In this document: positions 1 to 11,570 of the stretch, one piece after another
Numbering within the stretch: position 1 is the stretch's first letter
Layout of the letters: every line of letters starts with the position of its first letter
Origin: Hippophae tibetana
Taxonomy: Eukaryota; Streptophyta; Magnoliopsida; Rosales; Elaeagnaceae
Direction of reading: 5' to 3'
NCBI GenBank assembly: GCA_037013495.1
Contig: CM072812.1
Span: 39,863,001-39,927,000, forward strand
DNA length: 64,000 nt
The notes under the pieces: generated by a model
Seen by the model: the letters and a program-made list of their open reading frames with translations, nothing else
What the model was told of the DNA's origin: nothing
Databases searched by the model: none
Program-made: the position numbers and the translations under genes

Positions 1-1850
1 ATCCTGAAAATACTTTGGTTTTATATTTATAAAACTCTCCCAAGTGCACGAATCATTTCGTAGAAAATGATAAGTATACTCCCAAGGTCGATCTAAGGAA
101 GGAATGTATGTGGTTTTTAATTTATTATTCAAACTTTTAAAAACGAAATTAAATCCTAAACATCCTGTCACGATATTTTGGGTTTTTGTGTTTTTAATCT
201 ACTGACATAAAAATAAACATAGATTCAATAAACATTGATGCAAATTTTATCTTTTATAATAGTGGAGTATTTATGGATATAATAACTAAGTTAATTATGC
301 TTGCTCATATTATCTAGGTTATTAAAGATATGAATTGATATTTATTGATTCTCCCTTTTTTGTATGAATACCACCTTTGGTGGGGTTAGATATTCTTTGT
401 TACCTAAACAAATCAATTAACACCAATGGGTGGGGTTGATAACTAATATGCTTAATTAAATTAATTCCTTTTTCTAAGAGATTGAAAATGAACCATTTAA
501 ATGCCACCTTTGGTGGGGTTAGACAGTTTAAACTTTATTCAAGGTGTCCAAATTAAACCTAAGAATTTAGCTATCCGAGTACTAACTTTCAAGTTTTAAA
601 ACCACTACCGAAAACATGTCGTCAATACATTTTCAGATAATAATTCTTATAAAAACTTTTGAAATAGAGCTTCACTCTAACTACCGGGCGATTGTACCAT
701 CAAATAAAAGAGCACTATTCTAAATCAGACCGGATAACTAAACCTTAAAATCTAATTTTCAGGTTTAAGTTTGTAATGAAAAATAATATATTTCTCTCTA
801 ACATTCTTAATATAAAATCTTGAATAAAAATAAAATCAATTCATTTTAGAGATTTTCACCTATTTAATATTTCGCAAGCATAACAACGTTATTATTACAT
901 CTTATTTACTAGACAGCCAGCACAGTTAAATTTAATCACAAACAAATTAAATATAACATGTAAGAATAAAGCATAAAAATAACTGTAAAGAAAATAAAAT
1001 CCTTACAGAACTTCGACGCTATTCCCGTTGCTGGAAAAACTCCAAGCGGAATTTGCACTCCCATTTATTGAATCAAAAAGCTAATACATTACATAAACAT
1101 AACTAGTTCTTCCCAAAAAGGGAAGAACTCTAAAACTAAGAGAAATTAACTAAGAAAAGCTAAAAACTAAGAAAACATAAGAAAAACTAAGAAAAACTAA
1201 AGAAACCTAAAAATCTAAGAAAAGAGAGAAAAGAATGTATTTGGAGGTGTTGAAGGTGTGTTTTGAAGTGAAGGGAATGGGGGTATTTATAGGTGAGGAT
1301 GGAGAGAAAAAATGAGTAAAAAAATGTGAAAAAAATGTAAAAACGCATAATGGAAATGCTGAGGTCATTGATGACATCAGCATGACGTCATAGGGGCGGC
1401 TGCACGTGAAAAATGGGGTGAAACGGGCGTCGGCGCGCGTGGAGGCAGCTGGGCACGCGCGCGCAGTTCTGCACGGATGAACAGTAGCCGTGCGCAGCTT
1501 GGCGCGGGATTGGGCGTTGCTGCGCGCGCGGGTGGGCGGCAGGGCGGCGCGTTTTTCTCATTTTTGATATTTTTGACCTTTTTGACCTATTTTGTCCAAT
1601 TTTTGCATATTTGTTGACCTTTCCCCATTTATTTATTAATATATTTGTGATGTATTGCTTCAAGTATTCCTCTTTGAGTTTTTAAGTTACGTTTTTAAGC
1701 CAAAATACCTGGAAAACAATAAAAATACCCGTGATTCCGAAAAAGACAAATTTATATAAATATATGATAAAACATATAAATATATATATTTTTAATCAAT
1801 TAATGTGCATAAAATCATGGTTATTTTAGTGTTTTTTTGAGCACTCATCA
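1..1850 (-). repeat. Gypsy-type LTR, copy 1 of tandem array (left end outside window)
   Basis: About 1.85 kb that recurs almost unchanged at 1856-3739 and in diverged form at 3745-5352. The first ~24 bases of the LTR lie left of the window. Its right end is TCATCA, the complement of the TGATGA that begins copies 2 and 3, so the repeat has TG...CA ends. A TATA-like motif and leader read on the minus strand, matching the orientation of the neighbouring Athila-like coding remnants. Against copy 2 I see about half a dozen substitutions and one 10-bp length difference in an A-rich run near 1170-1200. No protein is encoded; open frames inside it are by-products of the GC-rich stretch at 1395-1550. 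Confidence 0.85.
1283..1292 (-). promoter_or_regulatory. LTR TATA box, copy 1
   Basis: The minus strand reads CTATAAATAC, a good plant TATA box, followed by a C-rich leader. The equivalent sites in copies 2 and 3 are at 3172-3181 and 4986-4995. This sets the LTR transcription direction as minus. Confidence 0.55.
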
Positions 1851-1855
1851 TGTAC

Positions 1856-3739
1856 TGATGAGCAAAACCGACATCAGCGATCCTGAAAATAATTTGGTTT
1901 TATATTTATAAAACTCTCCCAAGTGCACGAATCATTTCGTAGAAAATGATAAGTATACTCCCAAGGTCGATCTAAGGAAGGAATGTATGTGGTTTTTAAT
2001 TTATTATTCAAACTTTTAAAAACGAAATTAAATCCTAAACATCCTGTCACGATATTTTGGGTTTTTGTGTTTTTAATCTACTAACATAAAAATAAACATA
2101 GATTCAATAAACATTGATGCAAATTTTATCTTTTATAATAGTGGAGTATTTATGGATATAATAACTAAGTTAATTATGCTTGCTCATATTATCTAGGTTA
2201 TTAAAGATATGAATTGATATTTATTGATTCTCCCTTTTTTGTATGAATACCACCTTTGGTGGGGTTAGATATTCTTTGTTAACTAAACAAATCAATTAAC
2301 ACCAATGGGTGGGGTTGATAACTAATATGCTTAATTAAATTAATTCCTTTTTCTAAGAGATTGAAAATGAACCATTTAAATGCCACCTTTGGTGGGGTTA
2401 GACAGTTTAAACTTTATTCAAGGTGTCCAAATTAAACCTAAGAATTTAGCTATCCGAGTACTAACTTTCAAGTTTTAAAACCACTACCGAAAACATGTCG
2501 TCAATACATTTTCAGATAATAATTCTTATAAAAACTTTTGAAATAGAGCTTCACTCTAACTACCGGGCGATTGTACCATCAAATAAAAGAGCACTATTCT
2601 AAATCAGACCGGATAACTAAACCTTAAAATCTAATTTTCAGGTTTAAGTTTGTAATGAAAAATAATATATTTCTCTCTAACATTCTTAATATAAAATCTT
2701 GAATAAAAATAAAATCAATTCATTTTAGAGATTTTCACCTATTTAATATTTCGCAAGCATAACAACGTTATTATTACATCTTATTTACTAGACAGCCAGC
2801 ACAGTTAAATTTAATCACAAACAAATTAAATATAACATGTAAGAATAAAGCATAAAAATAACTGTAAAGAAAATAAAATCCTTACAGAACTTCGACGCTA
2901 TTCCCGTTGCTGGAAAAACTCCAAGCGGAATTTGCACTCCCATTTATTGAATCAAAAAGCTAATACATTACATAAACATAACTAGTTCTTCCCAAAAAGG
3001 GAAGAACTCTAAAACTAAGAGAAATTAACTAAGAAAAGCTAAAAACTAAGAAAACATAAGAAAAACTAAGAAAAACTAAGAAAAACTAAAGAAACCTAAA
3101 AATCTAAGAAAAGAGAGAAAAGAATGTATTTGAAGGTGTTGAAGGTGTGTTTTGAAGTGAAGGGAATGGGGGTATTTATAGGTGAGGATGGAGAGAAAAA
3201 ATGAGTAAAAAAATGTGAAAAAAATGTAAAAACGCATAATGGAAATGCTGAGGTCATTGATGACATCAGCATGACGTCATAGGGGCGGCTGCACTTGAAA
3301 AATGGGGTGAAACGGGCGTCGGCGCGCGTGGAGGCAGCTGGGCACGCGCGCGCAGTTCTGCACGGATGAACAGTAGCCGTGCGCAGCTTGGCGCGGGATT
3401 GGGCGTTGCTGCGCGCGCGGGTGGGCGGTAGGGCGGCGCGTTTTTCTCATTTTTGATATTTTTGACCTTTTTGACCTATTTTGTCCAATTTTTGCATATT
3501 TGTTGACCTTTCCCCATTTATTTATTAATATATTTGTGATGTATTGCTTCAAGTATTCCTCTTTGAGTTTTTAAGTTACGTTTTTAAGCCAAAATACCTG
3601 GAAAACAATAAAAATACCCGTGATTCCGAAAAAGACAAATTTATATAAATATATGATAAAACATATAAATATATATATTTTTAATCAATTAATGTGCATA
3701 AAATCATGGTTATTTTAGTGTTTTTTTGAGCACTCATCA
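1856..3739 (-). repeat. Gypsy-type LTR, copy 2 (complete, 1884 bp)
   Basis: A complete LTR with inverted ends TGATGAG...CTCATCA. It is flanked by tgtac on both sides (1851-1855 and 3740-3744). It carries one extra 10-bp unit of an A-rich imperfect tandem run near 3060-3090. By eye it is more than 99 % identical to copy 1, so the two were duplicated recently as a 1889-bp unit of LTR plus tgtac. Confidence 0.88.
3172..3181 (-). promoter_or_regulatory. LTR TATA box, copy 2
   Basis: Minus-strand CTATAAATAC, identical in position and context to the site in copy 1. Confidence 0.55.
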
Positions 3740-3744
3740 TGTAC

Positions 3745-5352
3745 TGATGAGCAAAACCGACATCAGCGATCCTGAAAATACTTTGGTTTTATATTTATAA
3801 AACTCTCCCAAGTGCACGAATCATTTCGTAGAAAATGATAAGTATACTCCCAAGGTCGATCTAAGGAAGGAATGTATGTGGATTTTAATTTATTATTCAA
3901 AGTTTTAAAAACAAATTTAAATCCTAAACATTTTGTCACGATATTTTGGGTTTTGTGTTTTTAATCTACTGACATAAAAATAAACATAGATAGAGATTTA
4001 ATAAACATTATGCAAATTTTATCTGTTAAAATAGTAGAGTATTTATGGATATAATAACTAAGTTAATTATGCTTGCTCATATTATTTAGGTTATTAAAGA
4101 TATAAATTGTTATTTATTGATTCTCTCTTTTTTATATGAATACCACCTTTGGTGGGGTTATATATTCTTTGTTAACTAAACAAATTAGTTAACACCTGTG
4201 GGTGGGGTTGATAACTAATTTGGTTAATTAAATTAATTCATTTTTCTAAGAGATTGAAAATGAACCATTTAAATGTCACCTTTGGTGGGATTAGACAGTT
4301 TAAACTTTATTCAAGGTGTCCAAATTAAACCTAAGAATTAATTATCTTAGTACTAACTTTCAAGTTTTAAAACTACTACTAAAAACATGTTGTCAATACA
4401 TTTTCAGATAATAATTCTTACAAAAACTTTTGAAATAGAGCTTCACTCTAACTACCGGGCGATTGTACCAACAAATAAAATGGCACTACTCTAAATCAGA
4501 CCGGATTACTAAAACTTAAAATCTAATTTTCAGATTTAAGTTTGTAATGAAAAATAATATATTTCTCTCTAACATTCTTAATATAAAATCTTGAATAAAA
4601 ACAAAATCAATTTATTTTAGAGATTTTTACCTATTTAATATTTCATAAGAATAACGACTTTATTATTATATCATGTTTACAAATAGCAAGCAAATTTAAA
4701 TATAATCACAGACAAATTAAATATAACATGTAAGAATAAAGCATAAAAAATAACTGTAAAGAAAATAAAATCCTTAGAGTACTTTCATGTTATTTATGTT
4801 ACTGGAAAACCTCCAAACGGAATTTGAACTTCCATTTATTGAATCAAAAACAAATAAATTACAAAAACATAATTAGTTCTTCTCAAAAAGAGAAGAACTC
4901 TAAAACTAATTAAAACTAAAAAATGGAGAGAAAGAAAGAAGAATATGTGTTTTGAGATGTGTTTTGAAGTGAAGAGAATGAGGGGGTATTTATAGATAAG
5001 GAAGGGCAGAAAAAGTGGGTGAAAAAATTATTAAAAATGGAGAAAACGCGGAGTAGTGAATGATGATGTCATACTGATGACGTCATGCTGGTGTGGGGCG
5101 CGGCGGCACGCGTGGATGGGGCAGATGGGTGCAGCGGCGCACGTAGACGTGAGCGATTTCCTCCTTTTTGACCTTTTTTGTCCAATTTTTCCATCTTTTT
5201 TGACTTTTCTTCATTTAATTTATGAATATATTTGTGATGTATTGCTTTCGGTATTTTTCTTTGAGTATTTAAGTTACTTTTTTAAGCAAAAATAACTGAA
5301 AAACAATAAAAATACCCGTGATTCCGAAAAGATAGATTTTGAGCATTCATCA
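3745..5352 (-). repeat. Gypsy-type LTR, copy 3 (diverged, shortened)
   Basis: Same ends (TGATGAG...TTCATCA) but 1608 bp long. It has many substitutions and has lost part of the GC-rich segment that copies 1 and 2 hold near 1395-1550 and 3285-3440. It is clearly older than the copy 1/copy 2 split. A TATA-like CTATAAATAC lies on the minus strand at 4986-4995. Confidence 0.85.
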
Positions 5353-5357
5353 TGTAC
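5353..5357. repeat. Target-site duplication tgtac bounding the LTR array
   Basis: The pentamer tgtac follows the CA end of all three LTR copies (1851-1855, 3740-3744, 5353-5357). Here its right side is the interrupted gypsy reverse-transcriptase gene. Five bases is the usual gypsy duplication size. Confidence 0.7.
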
Positions 5358-6110
5358 ACAGAGAGATAGTGTAGACATTCAAAAAATGTGTTTCCAAAAA
5401 CTGAAAAATCATCCATGAAGATTTCTAGATGCCACCATGTTTGAGAAAATAGTGATCATATAGCATTGAAATGTTACAGGTACATTGCATAATCCAAATG
5501 ACATTCTTCTAAAAGAAAATTCTCCATAAGGACATGCAAAGGTGGTCTTTCCTTGATCTTAAAGTGCCAAAGTAATTTGGTTATAGCCAAAGTATCCATC
5601 TAAAAGGCAAAATAAAGAATGCCCAACTAATGTTTCAAGCATTTGATCCATGAATGAGAGAAGAAAATGGTTCTTCATTGTAGCTTTTTTCACTTTATGA
5701 AAACCCATACATACTCTTCATCCCATGATAGTCCTAGTAGGTATTAACTCATTTGACTCATTTTCCACCATAGTGATTCTTCCTTTCTTTGCTACACATT
5801 GAATTGGGCTTACCCATTCACTGTTTGATATTGGGTAAATAATGCCCTTATCTAATAACTTGACACTTTCCTTCTTCACCACTTCTTTTATAATGGGGTT
5901 TAAGAAACATTGTGCATCCCTAATGGGTTTAGCTTCGTCCTCTAACAAGATTTTGTGCATGCATATAGATAGGCTTATGCCTATGATGTCGGTAATAGAC
6001 CAACCTATAGCTCTTTTGATGTACCTTAACACTTTCAATAGTGCTTCTACTTGCTCCATACAGTGACTAGCAAAGATTATGAATAAAAGGGTCTCATTAT
6101 GATCCAAAAA
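5358..6110 (-). pseudogene. Gypsy reverse transcriptase fragment
   Basis: An open stretch (6107-5718) includes SICMHKILLEDEAKP and then IIYPISNSEWVSPIQ, which match the N-terminal RT region of Athila polyproteins. After a stop near 5718 the other frames still read through the RT palm, including a degraded FMDDF-like motif near 5430 (minus strand, as SSWMIFQFLE). The frame runs up to the LTR junction at 5357. RT copies element RNA into DNA in virus-like particles. This copy has stops and shifts and is split by the LTR array. Confidence 0.82.
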
Positions 6111-6539
6111 TACATAAAGAAGATGAGATGGTAAAGGTTTAAGCTCTAATTTGGGTGGCCCCTTAATGGATGATTTGAGCCTTGAGCTTGTCTCACATCA
6201 TTCCATAAACTATTAGATACACAAATGAGAGACGTATCCTCCAAAAAGTTCACACATTTCACAATATCAACCTTTGATTGCATACTTTCAAAATTAAACT
6301 AGATTGAGTTGTTTCTTAGTGAGTTTATGTCATTAGTAATATGTGTTAATGTTTTAAGTTAGGTTGATTTAGCACGTTTTATTAAGCTACTCATATAAAT
6401 GTGTGGGCCTAAGTGAATTCCATGTTATTCATTAACATGTTTGTTCATAGAATTAACAAGGATATACTCTAAAGCATCACTAGAGCACATGTCATAAAGC
6501 ACACCAATGGTTATCTCATCAGTACCATCTATTCAAAAG

Positions 6540-7089
6540 CAATCACTACCATTATCAACATCAAAAAATTTAATTGCTTTGAACACATCAAATGTTACTT
6601 GTTTTGCATTCTTATTGTAAGCCTATCTTTTTATACATTAGTGAGTGTTCTTCAAGTTTCTAAGAATGGATGACCAATTATGATAGAAATAGCATAGTCC
6701 TCTTCCATGTCTAGCATAATAAAATCTACAAGAAAGATGAATTTATCTACTTTTATAAGCACATATTCTACCACTTCCTAGGGTTTTTTAATTCACCTAT
6801 ATGAAATTTGCAACATTACTAATGTAGGTTTGGCATTACCAACCCCTAATCTCTTGAAAATTGATAATGGTATGAGGTTAATGCAAGATCCTAAGTCACA
6901 CAATGCCTTGCCAAAATAGATGTTCCCAATAGTGCAAGGGATGTCAAAACTACCTAGATCTTTCAGTTTTTGTGATAGTTTTTTGTCAAGGATGGAACTA
7001 CAATCTTCAATCAAGGTTATTGTTTCATGATCTCCAAGCCTCATTTTCTTAGATAGTATATCCTTTATGAATTTGGCATAAGATGACAT
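6540..7089 (-). pseudogene. Gypsy aspartic protease region fragment
   Basis: The open part (7089-6793) begins MSSYAKFIKDILSKK and contains ALCDLGSCINLIPLSIF. In this family that is the protease active-site region, with the catalytic D in DLG. Downstream, after a frame change, the stretch near 6650-6760 still reads like the Athila segment that joins protease to RT (VEYVLIKVDKFIF, then IIIGHPFLET). It processes the polyprotein in intact elements; here it is broken. Confidence 0.8.
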
Positions 7090-7737
7090 TTTTTTAAGTG
7101 CATTTGCAAATGGTATGTTTATTTATAGCTTCTTGAAGACATTCAAAAATTTTGAAAACTACTTATCTAACTTTTTATTTTGCACTCTTTGAGGAAAATG
7201 AATAATGGGTTTGTATAGGTTTTTTTTTTTTGAATTACTTCCTTATCAATGCGCTTTTTATCCACTAGTTCCTCCTTGTCCTTGTTAATTTCCTACTCCT
7301 CCTCATTTTTTAGTCTCATGTTCTACTCTAAAGTTTTACCACTCCTCAAGGTTATGGCTTTACAATGCTCATTACCTTCTCTTCTTGGATTTATAAGTGT
7401 GTCACTTGTAAGATTACTTTAAGGCCTTTGACTTATGGCCTGGGTAATTCCTCCTGGGTTTCTAAATTTCAAATTGAAGCCTCTTGAGTGGACACTTTGT
7501 ATTTACTAATTGAATGAAGTCTTTCATCATCCGTATTAACACATTTGTATTATCCTCAATAGATGACTTCTTCTCTTGGGCTTCTGATTGTTGTGGTTGT
7601 TGATAACCAGGTGGTGGAAATGATTGATGGTTGAATTGATTACCACCTTGATTATTTTTATTACTCCAAGAGAAATTTGGATGATGTCTCCATTCTAGGT
7701 TATATGTGTTCGGATATAGATTATTGTTTCTGTTCAA
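7090..7737 (-). pseudogene. Gypsy gag C-terminal and linker fragment
   Basis: The 7737-7462 stretch (NNLYPNTYNLEWRHHPNFSW, followed by a Q/P-rich tail) matches the Athila gag end. Below it, across stops, the minus strand reads RREGNEHCKAITLRSGK (about 7390-7335), a hallmark of the Athila gag-protease linker, and near 7150 a PFPQRL-like motif. The gag N-terminus is missing: coding similarity ends at about 7740. Confidence 0.75.
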
Positions 7738-7739
7738 AA

Positions 7740-9480
7740 AGTAAAAAAATCATTTTTTTATGATTTTAGAAAGCAAAACTAAATGAACTAAAAATAAATA
7801 GTAGTAATTAATTAACTCAAAATTTTCAAATAAGAATATATATAAAAACATATCTAGGAATACTTTATTCCTCAATTTTCTAAACATATGAATCAATAAA
7901 ATCCCCCCAATATAATTATCAATCAATCACATAATCAATTAAATCTAACCTAACATGCATTCCTCTCTCAAGTAAACTACACATCATATTGTAATTAACT
8001 TAATCACATTCTCATGTCAATTAATTTGTATACTACTCATTAAGTTCATCAATTATAAATCACATACATAAGAATCATATATCTCTGCCTAGAAACTATG
8101 CATGTTATTTAATCAAGACAAATAATTAAATATTTCCCTTAAATATATTTAATTACCTCTATAGATCAATTGTTGGCCAAACAATTAATAACATCAAATT
8201 CAGATTAAATAGTATAATTGAATTGCAATAACAATTGGGGTAAAATATTATATCATCACATGTAGAAAATTGGGCTCATAAGATCCCTATATTAATAAAT
8301 TAACTAGATATAATTAATTTCTTGAAACTTAGATTTTTCATTAAAAAAGACAATACAATTGATAAAGAAAGGAGAAGAAAAAGAAGAGATACACTTTATA
8401 TTTTTATTTATAGAACCAATATTCTCTTGAATTCTTTACAAAGTTGTGTCTCCTTTAATATTCTCTTGAACTTTTTTTCTTCTTTTCTCTTCTTGCATGC
8501 AATTACTAGAGTTTGTTTAATCAAAATAAATAATTAATTAATTCTTTCAAATCTATTTAATTGTCTCTAAAGATCAATTGTTGACCAAACAATTAATAGA
8601 ATAAAAATCAAATTAAATAATATAATTAAATTAAAATCATAGTTGGGATAAAATATTAGATTATCACATGTAAAAAACTTGTTTCATAAGACTGCTATAT
8701 TAATAAATCAGCTAGACATGATTTTGTTCATAAAATCTCATATTTTTCATTAAAAAAGACATAAAAATTGATAAAGAAAGGAGAAGAAGAATAAATATAA
8801 TCAATCTCTTGAACTGTAATACCAATCTCCTCTTGAATCTCTACTAAGTTGTATCTCCTTTTAAACTTTTTTTGTATTTTTCTCTCTTCTCGGTGCCAAA
8901 ATCTAATAAATATTATGGTAAATTTGGCTCATTAGGATATTTGGAGCAATTAAAGGTTAAAAAAAGATCAAATAGAATCTAGACCATTAGATCAACTTCA
9001 AATCAAGGGTTGAGATGAAAAAATAAAATAAAATAATACTAGTGACACATGGCACGAGAGAATCACTGGACGAATCAGCACACGACGAGTGGTGTGCACG
9101 TTGATCGTGTAACGAAGCTCAGATTAAATGTTGTGTCAACATGTGACAACACCTACCTTTCCTGGTACGCGCATCACACTCTGATTGGCTCTCTTTGCTT
9201 ATGTGGTATCCACGTGACAATAATTGTTTAGCTCACTTGCTTGTGTGACATCCACGTGGAATATTATGATTAGTATTGCATTTAAAAATTCATAAAAGAA
9301 TCCATAAAAATTTCAAAAAAATTCAAAAAATATATTTTCACTATTTTTCACTAAAAGTTCATATTTTAATATTTTTAATCGCAAAAATTCTACTGATTGA
9401 ATAAAATAAATAAATATTAAGCATAAAAATGCACTGCTAACTCTACTTTCATAGAGAGATCAATATATATATTTAAAATA
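7740..9480. other. Non-coding AT-rich region, possible degraded gypsy LTR/5' region
   Basis: No coding frame that I can support. Composition and wording resemble gypsy LTR/leader DNA: many short AT runs, a GTGCCAAAATCT stretch near 8890, and repeated CCACGTG motifs at about 9210 and 9252. It begins exactly where gag coding ends, so it may be a solo LTR inserted into gag or the element's own 5' region. I could not define its ends. Confidence 0.35.
8111..8905. repeat. Tandem duplication, period about 408 bp
   Basis: The stretch starting at 8111 (aatcaagacaaataatt) is repeated from 8519 (aatcaaaataaataatt). Both contain the block around gatcaattgttg.ccaaacaattaata and both end in an A-rich then T-rich run. 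Divergence is moderate, so this is an old duplication. Confidence 0.75.
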
Positions 9481-10529
9481 TTAATTGAATCTTCATTTCA
9501 TGTGTGTGAGTCCTCATTTCTCACTAGGTTTTATGATGTGTTCCTACATGGATTTTAATTAATTAAGCATGATGGCATATTCTAAATGAGGAATTGGTAA
9601 AAGTCTCTACCCTCTTTCTATCCCAATTAACAATCTTACCAAATGCTCATTGTTTCCTTAATAAAATAATAGATTTAATTACATATGATAACTTCTTTTA
9701 TAAATAAATTTTTATATATAATTGTGGTATAAAGTTTTTTCTATAACAAAATAAGATACATTTATATTTTTTTTATATAGTAAAAAATATTTATTTTTTT
9801 AAAAAGGATAAAAGGTGAAACCATATAAATAATTAAGTTATAAAAAATCATAAATTATAAACCATTTATTTTCTTTATTATATGCTCAATATTCAACTTA
9901 GAGACGCAGATAAAATGAAAGAGAGTCACTTTAAACATTTAATGAATAGTCTAAACTCAAATATTTATGTGTTATTTATGTGAATTCACATTTATGATTT
10001 ATCTGTTGTAGTTGTAGTTCATGTTTCAAATAAGAAACAACAAACCTTTCATAAAATATGAAAAAAATAAAGAGCCACCTTTGAGTTAAAAATTATGATT
10101 TATCATTAGTATGATAGTATCATCATACGGTGACTTGCTATCTAGAAGATTTATCTTTAGGAAGCATTTGAAAGTGAAATATGATACTATATGAAGTTAT
10201 TGTGATCCTATATAGTAAGAGAAATATAAGACACTATATGAAATTGCAGTGACACTATATACCTGTATAGTATCATTACATATCTACTTAGTGAGTAAGT
10301 TGAAATGATGATTGAATGATGCTATGTTGATTATTTTCATTCAATAAATAATGGATACTCAAGGTATTGAGGCTAAGTCCTATAACTATAGTCTTCAAGA
10401 ATTTTAGTTTTACAAGATGAGTTCAATTAATCTTGTAATTTAAAAATATAATCACTTAAATTAAAAAATTAAAAAAATTGAGATTTTTTAAGAATATTAG
10501 ATTCTTCAAGTTTTGTAACTACATGATTT
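9481..10529. other. Unassigned AT-rich intergenic DNA
   Basis: I see no coding frame and no recognised element. A short stretch at 10090-10290 repeats words such as gatagtatcat and gacactatat, suggesting small local duplications. From about 10380 the sequence begins to resemble a partial extra copy of the arm of the foldback element that follows. Confidence 0.4.
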
Positions 10530-11047
10530 ATATACTTTAATCCTATAACTTTTTAGGTGAGCTCTTTTAGTTTTATAGTTTCAAAGTATGATCAATTAAG
10601 TCAAAAAATTTAAATATTAAGAATTTTTCATGAGTAAAATAAAAAATTATATATATTTATTAATAAAAAATATTAAAAACAGAAAGAAACCTCCCAATCC
10701 CCATCCCTCCCTCCTCTCTCTCTACTCTTTCTCTCTTTCCATCCCTTCTCATTCACACTCTCTCCTACTCACTCTTTCTCTCTCTCAATTTTGTTTTTAT
10801 TTTTTTAATAAAATAAAGATGAAAGAAGGGGATAGAGAAAGGGAGAGGAGGGAGAGAGATAAAAAAGAGAAAGGATGAGGAGGGGTTTTTTTCTTCCTTT
10901 TTTTAATTTTTTATTAATAAAATATATAATTTCTATTTCACTTCTAAAAATCCTAATTTTTAAAATTTTTGACTTAATTGATTGTACTTTTAAATTATAG
11001 CACTAATGAGACTCACCTAAAAAGTTACAAAACTAAAATGTATAAAT
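10530..11047. mobile_element. Foldback/MITE-like element, unit 1
   Basis: Arms at about 10530-10632 and 10946-11047 are inverted complements: AACTTTTTAGGTGAG on the left, CTCACCTAAAAAGTT on the right. Inside them the left half holds a pyrimidine-rich tract (10684-10790, mainly CT) and the right half a purine-rich tract (10817-10886, mainly AG), and the two can pair. The whole forms one long imperfect hairpin. It encodes nothing credible. The terminal duplication was not identified. Confidence 0.7.
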
Positions 11048-11059
11048 CACAAAGTTGTA

Positions 11060-11570
11060 GCACTAAAATGATCATCCACTCTTTCTCAAGAATAAAGTAA
11101 AAATTATATATTTTATTAATAAAAAATAAATAAAAAACGCATAGTCCCTCCCCTCTTTCGTCTCTTTTTCTCTCTTTCTTTTTTTTATCCCTTTCTCTCT
11201 CTTACTCACTCCTTCTCTTTGTCCCTTCTCTCTCATTTTCCCTCTCATTCATTCTCTTTCACCTACTCATTTTTTCTCTCTTTCAATTTTATTTTTATTT
11301 TTTATTAATAAATTAACAATAAGAAAAAGGGAAGAGGCAAAGAATGAGAAATAAAAAGGAAAAGATAGAGAAAGAGTAAAGAAGGAGGGGTCATGCACTT
11401 TTTCTTCCTTTTTTTTTAATGTTTTTTATTAATAAAATATAAAATTTTATTTTATCACGAAAAGATCTCAATTTTTAAATTTTTTGTCTTAATTAATCAT
11501 ACTTTTAAATTACAAGATTATTGAAGCTCACTTAAAAAGTTACAAGACTAAAGGCACCTAAAATGACCAC
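11060..11570. mobile_element. Foldback/MITE-like element, unit 2
   Basis: This unit directly follows unit 1 and has the same architecture: attattaataaaaaat-type left inner arm (about 11095-11137), CT tract (11145-11285), AG tract (11320-11392) and a right arm (11408-11570) ending in CACTTAAAAAGTTACAAGAC. The end wording AAAATGACCACAC parallels AAAATGATCATCC at the end of unit 1. The outer left arm is missing or shared with unit 1, which suggests a tandem duplication or insertion of one into the other. Confidence 0.65.

Larger units (their letters stand above)
5358..7739 (-). mobile_element. Athila-like Ty3/gypsy element, truncated internal region
   Basis: Minus-strand remnants in the order gag tail (7.7 kb), gag-protease linker, protease (7.0 kb) and reverse transcriptase (6.1-5.4 kb). 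This is the gypsy order, and the wording is that of the Athila/Tat lineage. The RT is cut at 5357 by the LTR array, so the rest of the pol gene should lie left of the window. The upstream side stops near 7740, where non-coding AT-rich DNA replaces the gag start and the primer site. Many stops and frameshifts make it a relic. Confidence 0.85.

Noticed and set aside
1388-1663. 91-codon minus-strand frame, repeated at 3277-3552
   Set aside because: It is conserved only because the LTR copies are nearly identical. It spans AT-rich and GC-rich LTR segments and has no domain or gene-like codon use.
5056-5295. Plus-strand frame in LTR copy 3
   Set aside because: Lies within the LTR against its transcription sense; phenylalanine-rich low complexity.
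10630-10878. 82-codon frame over the CT and AG tracts
   Set aside because: Translation of a purine/pyrimidine hairpin (S/L-rich then R/E/K-rich), not a protein.
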